Assembly (NCBI RefSeq): GCF_012927345.1
Contig: NZ_JABBGJ010000006.1
Span: 124,001 to 188,000, forward strand
Direction of reading: 5' to 3'
Length of the DNA stretch: 64,000 bases
Source: Paraburkholderia polaris
Lineage (GTDB): Bacteria > Pseudomonadota > Gammaproteobacteria > Burkholderiales > Burkholderiaceae
Position numbers and translations under genes: made by a program. Shown here one piece after another: positions 53,447 to 62,348 of the stretch. Within the stretch, counting starts at the first letter, position 1. Every line of letters begins with the position of its first letter. The notes under the pieces were generated by a model. It saw only the letters and a program-made list of their open reading frames with translations, ran no database searches and was not told where the DNA came from.

Positions 53447-54304
53447 TCATGCTGATTCGTTTGCTGATACGACGTTGCGCAAGGTGCCGATGCCTTCGAT
53501 CGAGGCTTCCACCACGTCGCCGGGATTCAGAAAACGGCCCGTACCCTGGCCCGTGCCCTCTGGCGAGCCAGTGAACAGCACATCCCCCGCTTCAAAGCTC
53601 GAACGCTCGTCAACGAAGCGCACCAGCGCCGCCACGTCCCACGTCATCTCTCCCGACGATGCATCCTGCCGCGTATCGCCGTTCACTTTCAGGGTCATGC
53701 GCAACGCCGGACTGCCGGCGGCGAATTCGTCGCGCGTGACGATCCAGGGGCCGAGGCCCGTCGAACGATCCTGGCTCTTGGCAGCGAACAGATCCATCCC
53801 GACGCCCGGCGGCCCACTACGTTGCAGATCGCGCGCGCTGACGTCGTTGCCCACCGTGTAACCCAGCACACTGCCGAGCGGATCGGCGCGGTTCACTTGC
53901 CGCGCGCCGATCACCGCGACCAGTTCGACTTCGTGGTCGAGTTCTTTGGTGAGCGGCGGATAGCGAATCGGATCGCGCGCGCCAATCAGCGCGCCGTATG
54001 CCTTCAGGAACGCCACTGGCTGACTATGGCTCTTCATGCCGAAGTCGGCATTCAGGTGCTTCGCATAGTTGGCGCCAGCGACGACGACGCGATTGCTTCG
54101 CTCAACCGGCGGCAGCAGGCGCAACTCGCCCAGCTTGCGCGGCGCACCTGCGAGCTTGAGCGCGGCGGCGCCGTTCTCCGGTCTTGCGGTGAGTGCAGGC
54201 GCCCATTCGGCGAATGAACCGGCGATCGGGGTCGCTTCGCCGCGTTCCGTATCCACCACGACCCAGAACGGCGCGCCACCGTCCGTGCAGCGCGCGAGCT
54301 TCAT
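53447..54304 (-). CDS. Fumarylacetoacetate hydrolase (FAH) family protein, second copy
   Basis: This is a 285-residue protein. FAH-type motifs are AGANYAKHL, AFLKAYGAL, ELDHEVELVAVIGAR, GYTVGNDVSARD and FEAGDVLFTGSPEGTG. The metal acids (Glu in the HEVEL region and a preceding pair) are in place. The start overlaps the amidohydrolase stop by four bases. It is clearly distinct from the FAH-family protein at 27964. The two may act on different ring-cleavage or hydration products. The neighbours are beta-oxidation genes, so hydration, hydrolysis or decarboxylation before CoA-linked shortening is likely. Confidence 0.86.
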   Translation of the reverse strand: MKLARCTDGGAPFWVVVDTERGEATPIAGSFAEWAPALTARPENGAAALKLAGAPRKLGELRLLPPVERSNRVVVAGANYAKHLNADFGMKSHSQPVAFLKAYGALIGARDPIRYPPLTKELDHEVELVAVIGARQVNRADPLGSVLGYTVGNDVSARDLQRSGPPGVGMDLFAAKSQDRSTGLGPWIVTRDEFAAGSPALRMTLKVNGDTRQDASSGEMTWDVAALVRFVDERSSFEAGDVLFTGSPEGTGQGTGRFLNPGDVVEASIEGIGTLRNVVSANESA

Positions 54305-55383
54305 GCGCTCACCGCCTGCTTCGGCGCCGGCACGCCGATCTTCGCCGGGTCGAGATGCAGCAGCTTGCAGGCGTTCTGCCAGCGGATCTTTTGCAGATAT
54401 TCGTCCGACAAACGCAGACCGTCGGTCAGATCGTGACGCACCGCATCGCTGCCGCCGAAGTTGCTGCCGTACAGAATCCGGTCTGCGCCGATGATGTCGA
54501 CCAGCGCCTGGCGCATCGGCACTTCATGCAACTCGACGTCGAAATAGAAGTTCTTCAGATAGTCGAGCACCGGCTTCTTGTTGTGCGCGAAGTCGAGATT
54601 GGTATTGCACTGCGCGAGACGGCCAAGTTGGTAAGGCACGTAGCCGCCGCCGTGCGTGATGTACACCTTGAGATCCGGGAAGCGGTCGAATACGCCGCCG
54701 CAGATCAGATTCCAGAAGCAGCGCGTTTCGTCGTACTGCATACCGACAATCGCCGTGGTTTCGTAGCGGTCCTCGTTGGCCTTCTTGCCCCACGTAACCG
54801 ACTGGTTGTAGCCGTGGATGAACATCGGCAGGTCGAGATCGCACAGCGCCTGCCAGACCGGATCGAGTTCCGGCGAATCGAATTCAAGGCCGCCGAAATT
54901 GGCGCCGCCCGCCACGAGCCCTTTCGCACCGAGTTCACCGCACGCGCGGCGGATTTCCTTCGCGGCCTCTTCCGGCACGTTCAGCGGCGCATGCGCCCAG
55001 AACATCAGACGATCGGGCGCGGCGGAACAGTATTCGGCGAGCGTGTCGTTGACTGTCTTCGCGTAGCGCACCGAAAAGTCCGCTTCCGCCCAGTACATGT
55101 AGCAATGCGACGGCACCGACACCACCTGGGCATTCTGGCCGGCGGCATCCATGCCGGCGAGGCGTACGTTCGGATTGGCCCAGCGCGCGAAGTACTCGTC
55201 CAGCTTCAGCCCTTTGCCGGACCGTACGGCTGCCTTGCGCTCCGGTGAGCCGAGCGTCAGGATCCAGTCGCCCACCCGCAGCTTGACGTCGCCGTCCTCG
55301 TGCTGTTCGAAGAACGGGCCCCAGTGGGGGTGTTGGTTGTAGTAGCCCGGATGCGGAGCGTGGGCATGAAGGTCGATGAGCAT
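54301..55383 (-). CDS. Amidohydrolase-2 family metal enzyme (ACMSD-like)
   Basis: This is a 360-residue protein; GGAGACATC precedes the ATG. The metal motif HAHAP (6-10) opens the barrel. MFIHGYNQS, VYITHGGGYVPY and ILYGSNFGG contribute the later His and the Asp-position residue, although the expected Asp after YGS is replaced by Asn (YGSNFGG), which is odd for the family. Members decarboxylate or hydrolyse ring-derived carboxylates. It heads the operon with the FAH, dehydrogenase and thiolase genes and has a TGAACA-type element upstream. The first amidohydrolase at 32501 is only distantly similar. Confidence 0.8.
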   Translation of the reverse strand: MLIDLHAHAPHPGYYNQHPHWGPFFEQHEDGDVKLRVGDWILTLGSPERKAAVRSGKGLKLDEYFARWANPNVRLAGMDAAGQNAQVVSVPSHCYMYWAEADFSVRYAKTVNDTLAEYCSAAPDRLMFWAHAPLNVPEEAAKEIRRACGELGAKGLVAGGANFGGLEFDSPELDPVWQALCDLDLPMFIHGYNQSVTWGKKANEDRYETTAIVGMQYDETRCFWNLICGGVFDRFPDLKVYITHGGGYVPYQLGRLAQCNTNLDFAHNKKPVLDYLKNFYFDVELHEVPMRQALVDIIGADRILYGSNFGGSDAVRHDLTDGLRLSDEYLQKIRWQNACKLLHLDPAKIGVPAPKQAVSA

Positions 55384-55504
55384 GATGTCTCCTGGCGCTC
55401 GACGGCGCAGATGTGGGATAGACCTGTCTGCGGTTCACCGACACCCGGACGCACGAAAGCCAGATGCGCGAAGCAGATCAGACTGTTCGACATCATGCCA
55501 ATGT

Positions 55505-55529
55505 TAGTCATTTAATGCAATTGTGTTCA
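55505..55529. promoter_or_regulatory. Candidate operator, TAGTCA-N13-TGTTCA
   Basis: TAGTCA (55505-55510), 13 bases, TGTTCA (55524-55529). On the minus strand it reads TGAACA-N13-TGACTA, about 120 bases before the amidohydrolase start. It is a member of the ten-element set, with one weak arm. The rest of the 322-base gap to 55705 shows nothing recognisable. Confidence 0.45.
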
Positions 55530-55705
55530 AATTAACGTTTACTCGGGCTCCTCATGGATTCCTCGTGGGTCACTCGCTGCTTGCCTTGCGTTTGCCTTCC
55601 CTCTCTGCAGCCACTGGCTTTCCTGCAGGGCGACGCGCCGACCGCGGCCGGAAAGCCGGCCGCAAAATGGTCGAGCAAGCCGCAACGTTCGCAAACGTCA
55701 TATCC

Positions 55706-56521
55706 TCACCGGCGCGCGCGCGTGACGCCGCCAAAGCGGATCGAATCGATGAGACGGCCGATACGGCGTTGCATCGCGCCCCGCTCGGATTCGCTCGACA
55801 CGAGGTGTTCGCTCATGACGAAACGGATCAGCAGATCGCAGAGTAGTTCGCGATCGAGCTTGACGCCCAGACGTTCGTCCCATGCGTCGAACACCGGCGA
55901 CAGCAAGTCCTGAAAGCGCACCACGGCGTCGTGAAAGATGCGCTTGAAAAAACGCAGTGCGAACTCCGGTGCAACCAGCAACATGCGCCGGGAATTGCCC
56001 GCGTCGAGGTAGTCCTGCAGGTAGTTGAGGACGACGTCGAAGCGCTCGTCCGGATCCTGATAGCGCACCAGCAGTTCGGCCAGCGACTTGTGGAAATTCT
56101 CCCTTTTGTGGCGCGAAAACGCTTCGAGCAGTTCGTCCTGCGAGGCGAAATAACGGTAGAACGTGCCCCGCGACACGCCGGCGGTTTCGCACACTTCAAG
56201 AATGGAAATACGGTCCGCGCCCGATTCCAGCACGACCTTTTCCGTCGCCGCAAAGATGTTGTCGATGGTCTGCTCGGAGCGGCGATTGCTGCGCCGGCGG
56301 CGCGGCGCAGCGGCGGCTGCAGCGGGTGCGGCGGCCGGCGCTGGAGGCACTGCGGGCGCGGCTTGCAAGGCAGGCGCGCGGCTCTTGCGTGCTGTGGGCG
56401 CCGGCGCCACCGACTGCGCCGCGCTCTTGCTGCTCTTCTCAGCAACGGCGCGTTTCTTCGCCGGCTGTTTGACAGCGATCTTCGACGTGCCGGCTTTCGG
56501 TGAAGTGGTCTGTTTAGCCAT
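55706..56521 (-). CDS. TetR-family regulator with a basic, Ala/Pro-rich N-terminal tail
   Basis: Taking ATG 56521 the product is 271 residues. The first 80 are unusual: Lys/Ala/Pro-rich and basic (KQPAKKRAVAEKS, PAAAAAAPRRRRSNRR), like histone-H1-type tails. The TetR domain then follows: TIDNIFAATEKVVLESGADRI, LEVCETAGVSRGTFYRYF. The C-terminal ligand domain fills the rest. The gene is divergent from a CoA ligase gene, and the region between holds the AATTCT/TAGAATT element that also occurs before the DUF1302 operon. It is therefore the likely regulator of substrate uptake and activation. The tail may add non-specific DNA affinity. Confidence 0.85.
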   Translation of the reverse strand: MAKQTTSPKAGTSKIAVKQPAKKRAVAEKSSKSAAQSVAPAPTARKSRAPALQAAPAVPPAPAAAPAAAAAAPRRRRSNRRSEQTIDNIFAATEKVVLESGADRISILEVCETAGVSRGTFYRYFASQDELLEAFSRHKRENFHKSLAELLVRYQDPDERFDVVLNYLQDYLDAGNSRRMLLVAPEFALRFFKRIFHDAVVRFQDLLSPVFDAWDERLGVKLDRELLCDLLIRFVMSEHLVSSESERGAMQRRIGRLIDSIRFGGVTRARR

Positions 56522-56585
56522 AAGTTGATCAGTTTTTAGAAAAGTGTGCGGGTTTCCCCGCAGATCAGGATCGGAATACAAACAC

Positions 56586-56611
56586 TAGAATTCAATTCTG
56601 GGGTTAGAATT
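56586..56611. promoter_or_regulatory. Candidate TetR operator, AGAATT/AATTCT half-sites
   Basis: TAGAATTC (56586-56593), AATTCT (56594-56599), five bases, TAGAATT (56605-56611). The first two form the perfect 13-base palindrome AGAATT-C-AATTCT. It lies between the TetR start (56521, minus) and the CoA ligase start (56663, plus), and the same arrangement is at 7550-7573. Confidence 0.55.
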
Positions 56612-56662
56612 TGAGGGCGAGCTGCCCGGTTCATGCCCGGTTCATTTTCGAAAGAGGTTGAT

Positions 56663-58312
56663 ATGGCTGGTATGGGAAGAGCAGAGACGTGGTCGCTCGG
56701 CGAGCAGGACACCGTTATCGCCGCACTCGAGCGCGCCGTCGCGGCGCATCCGGACCGGGTTCTGCTCGACTTTGCGGGTGCGCTCTACACCTACGCGGAC
56801 GTCGACCGTCTTTCCACGCGCCTCGCCCATTCGCTGGCGTCGCTCGGGATTCAGGCCGGGCAAACCGTCGTCACGATGCTCGACAACAATATCGACGCCG
56901 TGATCTCGTGGCTCGCGGTCAACAAACTCTGCGCGGTCAGCGTGCCGATCAATACGGCATTGCGCGGCGAATTTCTGCGCCATCAGATCGCCGACGCCGG
57001 CGCGCCACTCGTGATCTGCGAAGCCGATTATCTCGATCGGATCGCCGCCGTGGCGGCGCAATTGTCCGAAGTGAAGCAGGTGCTGTATCGCAGCGCCGAT
57101 GCGGGCGCCGCCACCGTCACGGCCACCGCCTGCGGACCGTTGCCGCTTGCCCCGCTCGACGCCCACCGCGGCCACGACGACACGCCCTTCGAGCGCAAGC
57201 CGAACCCGTGGGACCTCGCCAGCCTGATCTACACATCCGGCACCACCGGTCCGTCCAAGGGCTGCATGATCAGCTACAACTTCATGTGCAATCTGGCACG
57301 CCTGCAATTGCGCGCCGGCCCCGCGAGCGCCAACGACGTGACGATCACGCCGCTGCCGCTGTTTCACATGAACGCGCTGGCGGTGGGCATCCTGTCGAAT
57401 ATTCTGGTCGGCGCGCGCGTGGCGATCATTCCGCGTTTCTCGGTGTCCAATTTCTGGCCCGAAGTCGAGCGCAGCGGCGCGACCATTGCGTCGATTCTCG
57501 GCGGCATGGGCGGCCTGCTCGCCAATGCGCCGGACCACGAAGCGGCAAAGCGCTGCTTCGGCCAGATTCATACGGTGCGCGGCAATCCGTTCACTGAAGA
57601 GAACAAGAAGGTCTGGCGCGAGCGCTTTGGCGCGAGACAGGTCGGTGGCAACGGCTACGGCCTCACGGAAGCATGCGTGATCACCTCGCTGCCGGGTGGC
57701 GAATACGCGGCGCCCGGTTCGTCCGGCAAACGCATAGCCGACTTCGACGTGCGAATCGTCGACGATCTCGACCGCGAGCTGCCGGCCAATACGCCAGGCG
57801 AAATCGTCTGCCGTCCGCTGCGACCGGACATCATGTTCATGGGCTACTGGCGCCGCCCCGAGGAGACGCTGAAGCTGATGCGCAACATGTGGTTCCATAC
57901 CGGAGATATAGGCAAGTTCGACGACGATGGATTCTTCTATTTCGTAGACCGCAAAAAAGACTATTTGCGCCGCCGTGGCGAAAATATTTCCAGCTTCGAG
58001 ATGGAATCGGCCTTTGCACGCCACCCCGATATCGCTGAGGTCGCGGTCCATGCCGTGCCATCGGACAAAGGCGAGGACGACGTCAAAGTCACCGCCATTC
58101 TGAATCCGGGTGCTGCCCTCACCGCCGAGGCCCTGTTCCACTGGGCCACGGACGCCGTTCCATATTACGCCCTGCCACGCTACATCGAGTTTCGTGAGAC
58201 GCTGCCGAAAAACCCGCAAGGCCGCATTCTGAAGTATCAGCTGCGCGATGAGGGTAAGACGGCGTCCACCTGGGACATCGAGGCGACCGACATCAAGGTG
58301 GCCAAACGCTGA
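56663..58312 (+). CDS. Acyl-CoA synthetase / AMP-dependent CoA ligase
   Basis: ATG 56663 has AGAGG ahead and gives 549 residues. The adenylation P-loop is LIYTSGTTGPSKG, the A5 motif is NGYGLTEA, and the later DRKKDYLRRRGENIS holds the hinge and substrate-loop motif. The C-terminal Lys of the second half-reaction is in NPQGRILKYQLR. It activates a carboxylic acid with ATP and CoA. In dit clusters a CoA ligase (DitJ type) prepares intermediates for beta-oxidation; whether this one takes the resin acid or a degraded acid is not known. The divergent TetR gene probably controls it. A strong terminator follows. Confidence 0.89.
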   Translation: MAGMGRAETWSLGEQDTVIAALERAVAAHPDRVLLDFAGALYTYADVDRLSTRLAHSLASLGIQAGQTVVTMLDNNIDAVISWLAVNKLCAVSVPINTALRGEFLRHQIADAGAPLVICEADYLDRIAAVAAQLSEVKQVLYRSADAGAATVTATACGPLPLAPLDAHRGHDDTPFERKPNPWDLASLIYTSGTTGPSKGCMISYNFMCNLARLQLRAGPASANDVTITPLPLFHMNALAVGILSNILVGARVAIIPRFSVSNFWPEVERSGATIASILGGMGGLLANAPDHEAAKRCFGQIHTVRGNPFTEENKKVWRERFGARQVGGNGYGLTEACVITSLPGGEYAAPGSSGKRIADFDVRIVDDLDRELPANTPGEIVCRPLRPDIMFMGYWRRPEETLKLMRNMWFHTGDIGKFDDDGFFYFVDRKKDYLRRRGENISSFEMESAFARHPDIAEVAVHAVPSDKGEDDVKVTAILNPGAALTAEALFHWATDAVPYYALPRYIEFRETLPKNPQGRILKYQLRDEGKTASTWDIEATDIKVAKR

Positions 58313-58342
58313 CCGTGTTCAGTTTCGTCAGTGACTAGCAGT

Positions 58343-58365
58343 AAAGGGGCCCGCGGGGCCCCTTT
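58343..58365. terminator. Rho-independent terminator after the CoA ligase gene
   Basis: AAAGGGGCC (from 58343) pairs with GGCCCCTTT (to 58365) around a short CGCG-type loop, with a T-run at the end. It separates the convergent CoA ligase and SDR genes. Confidence 0.85.
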
Positions 58366-58416
58366 TGCTTTACATACGATCGGCTTTCGTACTCAGCCGC
58401 GTGCCTGGAACGTCAC

Positions 58417-59217
58417 TCAATACTCGCGCACAGGCACATTGGCCGGCCGCGAGTTGTAGCCCGGCAAATGCAGGCCACCGTCCACGTGCAGTGTCTCGCC
58501 GGTGATGAAGCGCGACATCTCCGACGCAAGAAACACCGCAGCCGGTCCGATATCTTCTTCCGGATCGCCGCAACGGCCAAGCGGACGTGCCGCGGCCGAA
58601 CGTTCGGCAAAGCCGGGGTTCTCTTCGGCCAGCTTGAAGAATGTCGCGCCCATCGCGGTCGGCGCGATCGCGTTCGCGGTGATATTGAAGCGTCCCCACT
58701 CCGAAGCCGCGCTACGCGTCAAACCGACGATGCCCGACTTGGCGGTATTGTAATCGGCATGCAGCCATGCGCCGGTCTCGGTGTCGATCGAATAGAAGTT
58801 GACGATGCGGCCCCAGCGGCGCTCGCGCATATGCGGCATGACCGCACGCATGGCCCACCAGGTGGCCCACAGCGACGAGGTCAGCGTTTGCTGCAACATC
58901 TCGTCGGTCTTGTCTTCGAACAACACGTTGGGCGTCGGAATGAAGGCGTTGTTCACGAGAATGTCGATGCTGCCGAAGCGCGCCACCGTGCTCTGCACGG
59001 CTGCCTCTATCGAAGCCTTGCTGGTCACGTCGGTCTTGACGAACAGTGCACGGCCGCCGAGCTCCTTGATTTCGCGCTCGACTTGCGAGCCGGTTTTCTC
59101 GTCGATCTCGGCAATCACCACGGCCGCGCCTTCGCGCGCGAATGCCCGCGCAACGCCGCGGCCAATGCCGCCGCCGGCACCCGTGACGAGACTCACTCTC
59201 TCCTTAAGCAATGCCAT
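58417..59217 (-). CDS. Short-chain dehydrogenase/reductase
   Basis: ATG 59217 follows AGGAGG, giving 266 residues. It carries VTGAGGGIGRGVA, VNNAFIP (NNAG variant) and a complete Ser/Tyr/Lys set in VNFYSIDTE and DYNTAKSG. LHVDGGLHLPG closes the fold. It oxidises or reduces a hydroxyl/keto group with NAD(P). A TGAACA-type element starts 20 bases upstream of the start, consistent with control together with the rest of the pathway. The gene stands alone on the minus strand, divergent from the DUF2889 gene. Confidence 0.86.
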   Translation of the reverse strand: MALLKERVSLVTGAGGGIGRGVARAFAREGAAVVIAEIDEKTGSQVEREIKELGGRALFVKTDVTSKASIEAAVQSTVARFGSIDILVNNAFIPTPNVLFEDKTDEMLQQTLTSSLWATWWAMRAVMPHMRERRWGRIVNFYSIDTETGAWLHADYNTAKSGIVGLTRSAASEWGRFNITANAIAPTAMGATFFKLAEENPGFAERSAAARPLGRCGDPEEDIGPAAVFLASEMSRFITGETLHVDGGLHLPGYNSRPANVPVREY

Positions 59218-59236
59218 GCCGACGCCTCCTGTTTGT

Positions 59237-59261
59237 TGAACACAATTTGCTATATCGTACA
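59237..59261. promoter_or_regulatory. Candidate operator, TGAACA-N13-CGTACA
   Basis: TGAACA (59237-59242), 13 bases, CGTACA (59256-59261). It lies between the SDR gene and the divergent DUF2889 gene, 20 bases before the SDR start. It is a member of the ten-element set. Confidence 0.5.
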
Positions 59262-59344
59262 CTTTAAGAATAAAGGTGTCAGCATTTTGCAGGTCGCAAT
59301 CGAGGCGTCGCTGCTGTTTTTACACTGTTTTCGAGGGTTTCTTC

Positions 59345-60079
59345 ATGTTCAGGCGCCGCATCGTCATCCGTAGTCGCACCGAGACGTCACAGCACGTGAC
59401 GCGCGCGGCACTCGAAGACGACTTTCATCACTTCCGCGTCGAAGTCACCAGCGCGCATGGACAGGTGAGTTCCATCGAGGCCGCATCGCCGCGCCGTCCC
59501 TATACGCTGTGTGCGCAAGCCGCTGGGCAATTGCAGGCGCTGGTCGGCATGACGCTCACGCAAACGGCCCACGAGGTCACGCGCATAACCGACGCCAGCG
59601 AGCAATGCACCCATTTGTTCGAACTCTCCGGACTGGCGATCGCCACAGCGGCGCGAGGCACATTGCGACGTCAATACGACATCGAGGTGCCGATGCGGGT
59701 AAACGATCGCACCCATTCGACGCTCGCGCGTGACGGCGTCCTGTTACTCGAATGGAATGTTTTGGGCACGGTGATTCAGGGACCGCCACCGTATGCGGGC
59801 ATCGATCTGTACCACGGTATGGCGCGCTGGGCGCTGACTACGCTATCGGGCGAAGAAGCCGAAGCGGCGCTGGTGCTCAGACGCGCGACGGGCATCGCCA
59901 AAGGGCGAGGCATGAATCTCGACGCTCAGGTGCATGCGCGCCCCAACGGTAACTGTTTTGCCCAGCAGCCGGTGCGAGCCGAACAGGCGATTCGCATCGT
60001 CGGGTCGACTTTGGACTTCGCCACTCGCCCCGCCGACCTGTGCGCGGACGATCAGGCGTGGCTAGCCTTCGACGAATGA
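59345..60079 (+). CDS. DUF2889 family protein
   Basis: ATG 59345 (MFRRRIVIRSRTE) gives 244 residues; the longer frame begins at 59276 without a good site. The sequence RAALEDDFHHFRVEVTSAHG, then RPYTLCAQAAGQLQALVGM is typical of DUF2889. Members are often found in Burkholderiales and Sphingomonads near steroid and terpenoid genes. Their function is unknown. The conserved EDDFHH suggests a metal-binding or catalytic site, an inference from residue type. No signal peptide. It ends before a terminator that serves the opposite strand. Confidence 0.72.
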   Translation: MFRRRIVIRSRTETSQHVTRAALEDDFHHFRVEVTSAHGQVSSIEAASPRRPYTLCAQAAGQLQALVGMTLTQTAHEVTRITDASEQCTHLFELSGLAIATAARGTLRRQYDIEVPMRVNDRTHSTLARDGVLLLEWNVLGTVIQGPPPYAGIDLYHGMARWALTTLSGEEAEAALVLRRATGIAKGRGMNLDAQVHARPNGNCFAQQPVRAEQAIRIVGSTLDFATRPADLCADDQAWLAFDE

Positions 60080-60111
60080 GCCACTAGACATTAGAAATCG
60101 CAAGCCATAAA

Positions 60112-60133
60112 AAAAGCCCCTGGAAACAGGGGC
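60112..60133 (-). terminator. Terminator of the Rieske dioxygenase operon
   Basis: GCCCCTG (60116-60122), loop GAAA, CAGGGGC (60127-60133). On the minus strand the stem is followed by a T-run (the A-run at 60108-60115), just after the beta-subunit stop. Confidence 0.85.
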
Positions 60134-60174
60134 AACTTCCTTGGCTCGCGAAGCCTCAAGAAACCGCGTGGCGA

Positions 60175-60741
60175 CTATAGAAAGATCGCCAGATTCGGTG
60201 TACCCAGCACGGCCTGATCGAGAATGATCTCGCGGCGCGCCAGCTTGAACGTGTCGTCGCTGCGGCGCAGCACGTCATGGCGCTCGCCGCTGATCAGATC
60301 CAGCTCGTCAAAGTTGAATCGGCTGCGCGTCACCAGCAGATTGCTGCGCACTACGTATTCGCCGGCTGCATCGCCTTCGTACACCAGCACATTGGTGACA
60401 AGACGTCGCGTACGCGACGGCGGGTCTTCGGCCCACGCGCTCTTGGTGCCCGTGAGGCGCATGATGCGGCCCATGATCGAGCGATAGTTGTCGTGATAGT
60501 GCTGCATCGTACGAATCACCGACGACTCATGCTGTGCATACGGCCGGGTTTGCCGCAGCGGCGCCGCGTAGACGAGATCGGTGGCGAGCGTCGCGCCCCA
60601 TTCCTCCAGGCGAATCTCATCGAGCAGCACCGCCTCGTCGTACAGGAACTCGACCACGGCGTTATATACGGCTGAACCGAGCGGCACGCGAGCGCGTTGC
60701 GGCACTGCGGCGCGGTCTACGGCTTCTTTTACTTCGCTCAT
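60175..60741 (-). CDS. ditA2: Aromatic-ring-hydroxylating dioxygenase beta subunit
   Basis: I start at ATG 60741, with AGGAG eight bases upstream (a GTG at 60744 is the alternative). The product is 188 residues, the normal size for the cone-shaped beta subunit. It reads AVYNAVVEFLYDEAVLLDEIRLEEWGA and later TKSAWAEDPPSRTRRLVTNV, typical of these NTF2-fold proteins. The beta subunit has no cofactor and stabilises the alpha3beta3 hexamer. It follows the alpha subunit gene by 40 bases. Together with ditA3 at 30625 the pair matches the dehydroabietate dioxygenase system, DitA1A2A3. The name rests on overall context rather than direct comparison. Confidence 0.85.
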   Translation of the reverse strand: MSEVKEAVDRAAVPQRARVPLGSAVYNAVVEFLYDEAVLLDEIRLEEWGATLATDLVYAAPLRQTRPYAQHESSVIRTMQHYHDNYRSIMGRIMRLTGTKSAWAEDPPSRTRRLVTNVLVYEGDAAGEYVVRSNLLVTRSRFNFDELDLISGERHDVLRRSDDTFKLARREIILDQAVLGTPNLAIFL

Positions 60742-60781
60742 CACACTGTCTCCTTGAATGGCTTTGATTGGCGCGTGGCGC

Positions 60782-62173
60782 TCAGCTTTCCGAGGTCATC
60801 AGTTCGCGCCAGTGCAGCCACCAGTGCCATTGCGTATCGTCCTTCGTGAAGCCTTCGTTGACGATGCCCGGACCCGGCCAGCCCGCCGGCGCGCCGGTTT
60901 CGTAGATCGCCTGATACTTGAGCGTCTGCCTCTTGCCCTGCGCGCCCTTCGCTGCGAGCGTCATATGCGGCCATGTGTCGGAGTCGTCCTGCTCGACCAT
61001 GCCCGACGTGCCGAACAACTGGATGGTCTGCTTGAGCATCTGCTCGCGCACCTCGGGCGGACAGTCCTTTTCCGCGAAGACCCAGTTGACGAACTCGAGC
61101 TTGTCCGGTCCGCGCGGAATATAGGCGTGCAGCGTGATCGAGCCGATCACCGAACCGTCGGCCTGCGGAATATAGAGGAAGCCGAACAGCACGTTCGGGA
61201 ACATGCCGCCCACTTGAGGCGGCATCGAGGTCTGCACCTGCAATTGGCCTTCGTTCAGATTGCGCTTGAGCTGGCTGACCATTTCTTTGGTCATACCTGC
61301 GGGCGGCAGCACGTCGAGCTTCTGTTCGACCGTCAACTGATCCGGGTCGAGCCCGGTGAGACGGCGAATCTTGCGGCCGAGGTCGATGCAGCGCAGTGCG
61401 TGGCCGTGCGGCGAACTGATTTCGACGCCATACATTTCTGGGCTCAGATCGCCGCCCTTCTCATCTTTCTTCGAATACGCGCCCACTTCGCCGAGCCAGC
61501 GGTGCAAGGTCAGCGTGTGATAGCCGTCGCCCGACGACTGTTCGCCCGCCGCTTTCCAGTTGGCACGCACGATGAAGCGCTGCGGCGGCCCGAGCACTTC
61601 GATGCCCTTGTCGCTGCGTTTGAACAGCATGTCGTAATACCACTTCGCATCGCCGAGAAACTCGTCGAACGACGGGCCGTTCAGATTCCAGGTCGCGAAG
61701 ATCAGGCCGCCGTACAGCGTCATCCGCGCCTTTTTCAGCGAGAGCTCGTCTTTGCTGCGAATCTTGCCGTGCATGCATTCTTTCTCGACCGGCGCGCCGA
61801 GGAACTGGCCGTTCGGACGAAACGCCCAGCCGTGGTAAATGCAGGTGTGGATTTGCGTGTTGCCGGCGTCCAGCGTGGAGACGCGCATGCCGCGGTGCGA
61901 GCACACGTTCAACATGACGTGAATCTCGCCGGTCTTGTCGCGCGTGACCAGCACCGAGTCCGACCCCATGTCACGGACCATAAAGTCGCCGGAGTTCGGA
62001 ATTTCGCTTTCATGGCCGAGCAGCAGCCACGTCTTGCCGAAAATCCGCTCCATCTCCAGCTCATACAGTTCGGGGTCCGAGAGCGTGCGCATCTGCACCT
62101 CTCGCGTTTCGACGTTCACCAGATCAGCGACCTTGGTGCCGTCCGCCAGTGTGGGACTGGTCTGCGTCAACAT
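60782..62173 (-). CDS. ditA1: Rieske dioxygenase alpha subunit, probable diterpenoid dioxygenase
   Basis: ATG 62173 follows AAGGAGACAAGC; the protein has 463 residues. The Rieske 2Fe-2S ligands are Cys91-x-His93 (CSHRG) and Cys111-x2-His114 (CIYHGW). The mononuclear iron site is seen as GDGYHTLTLH, with bridging Asp216 and ligands His219 and His224. The third ligand is expected among the Asp residues near QDDSDTWPHM. The enzyme adds oxygen to an aromatic ring to give a cis-dihydrodiol, taking electrons from a ferredoxin. In the dit pathway DitA1A2A3 acts on 7-oxodehydroabietate. A TGAACA-type element lies 45-70 bases upstream. No reductase gene is in the window. Confidence 0.87.
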   Translation of the reverse strand: MLTQTSPTLADGTKVADLVNVETREVQMRTLSDPELYELEMERIFGKTWLLLGHESEIPNSGDFMVRDMGSDSVLVTRDKTGEIHVMLNVCSHRGMRVSTLDAGNTQIHTCIYHGWAFRPNGQFLGAPVEKECMHGKIRSKDELSLKKARMTLYGGLIFATWNLNGPSFDEFLGDAKWYYDMLFKRSDKGIEVLGPPQRFIVRANWKAAGEQSSGDGYHTLTLHRWLGEVGAYSKKDEKGGDLSPEMYGVEISSPHGHALRCIDLGRKIRRLTGLDPDQLTVEQKLDVLPPAGMTKEMVSQLKRNLNEGQLQVQTSMPPQVGGMFPNVLFGFLYIPQADGSVIGSITLHAYIPRGPDKLEFVNWVFAEKDCPPEVREQMLKQTIQLFGTSGMVEQDDSDTWPHMTLAAKGAQGKRQTLKYQAIYETGAPAGWPGPGIVNEGFTKDDTQWHWWLHWRELMTSES

Positions 62174-62217
62174 GCTTGTCTCCTTGACTTACCCTTCGAG
62201 GGGTTGAATTGTTAATA

Positions 62218-62242
62218 TAAACACTTTTACCATCTGTGTACA
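62218..62242. promoter_or_regulatory. Candidate operator, TAAACA-N13-TGTACA
   Basis: TAAACA (62218-62223), 13 bases, TGTACA (62237-62242), upstream of the Rieske alpha-subunit gene. It is a member of the ten-element set. Confidence 0.5.
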
Positions 62243-62348
62243 TATTTGAGTTTTTGATCCGGATAATCCCCTAGGGGTGCGAAGCGGGCACGTTCATGCC
62301 TGCCCGCGCCCGGTCTTCGTCATGAGTCTGCAAGCCATGTCTTCATAT

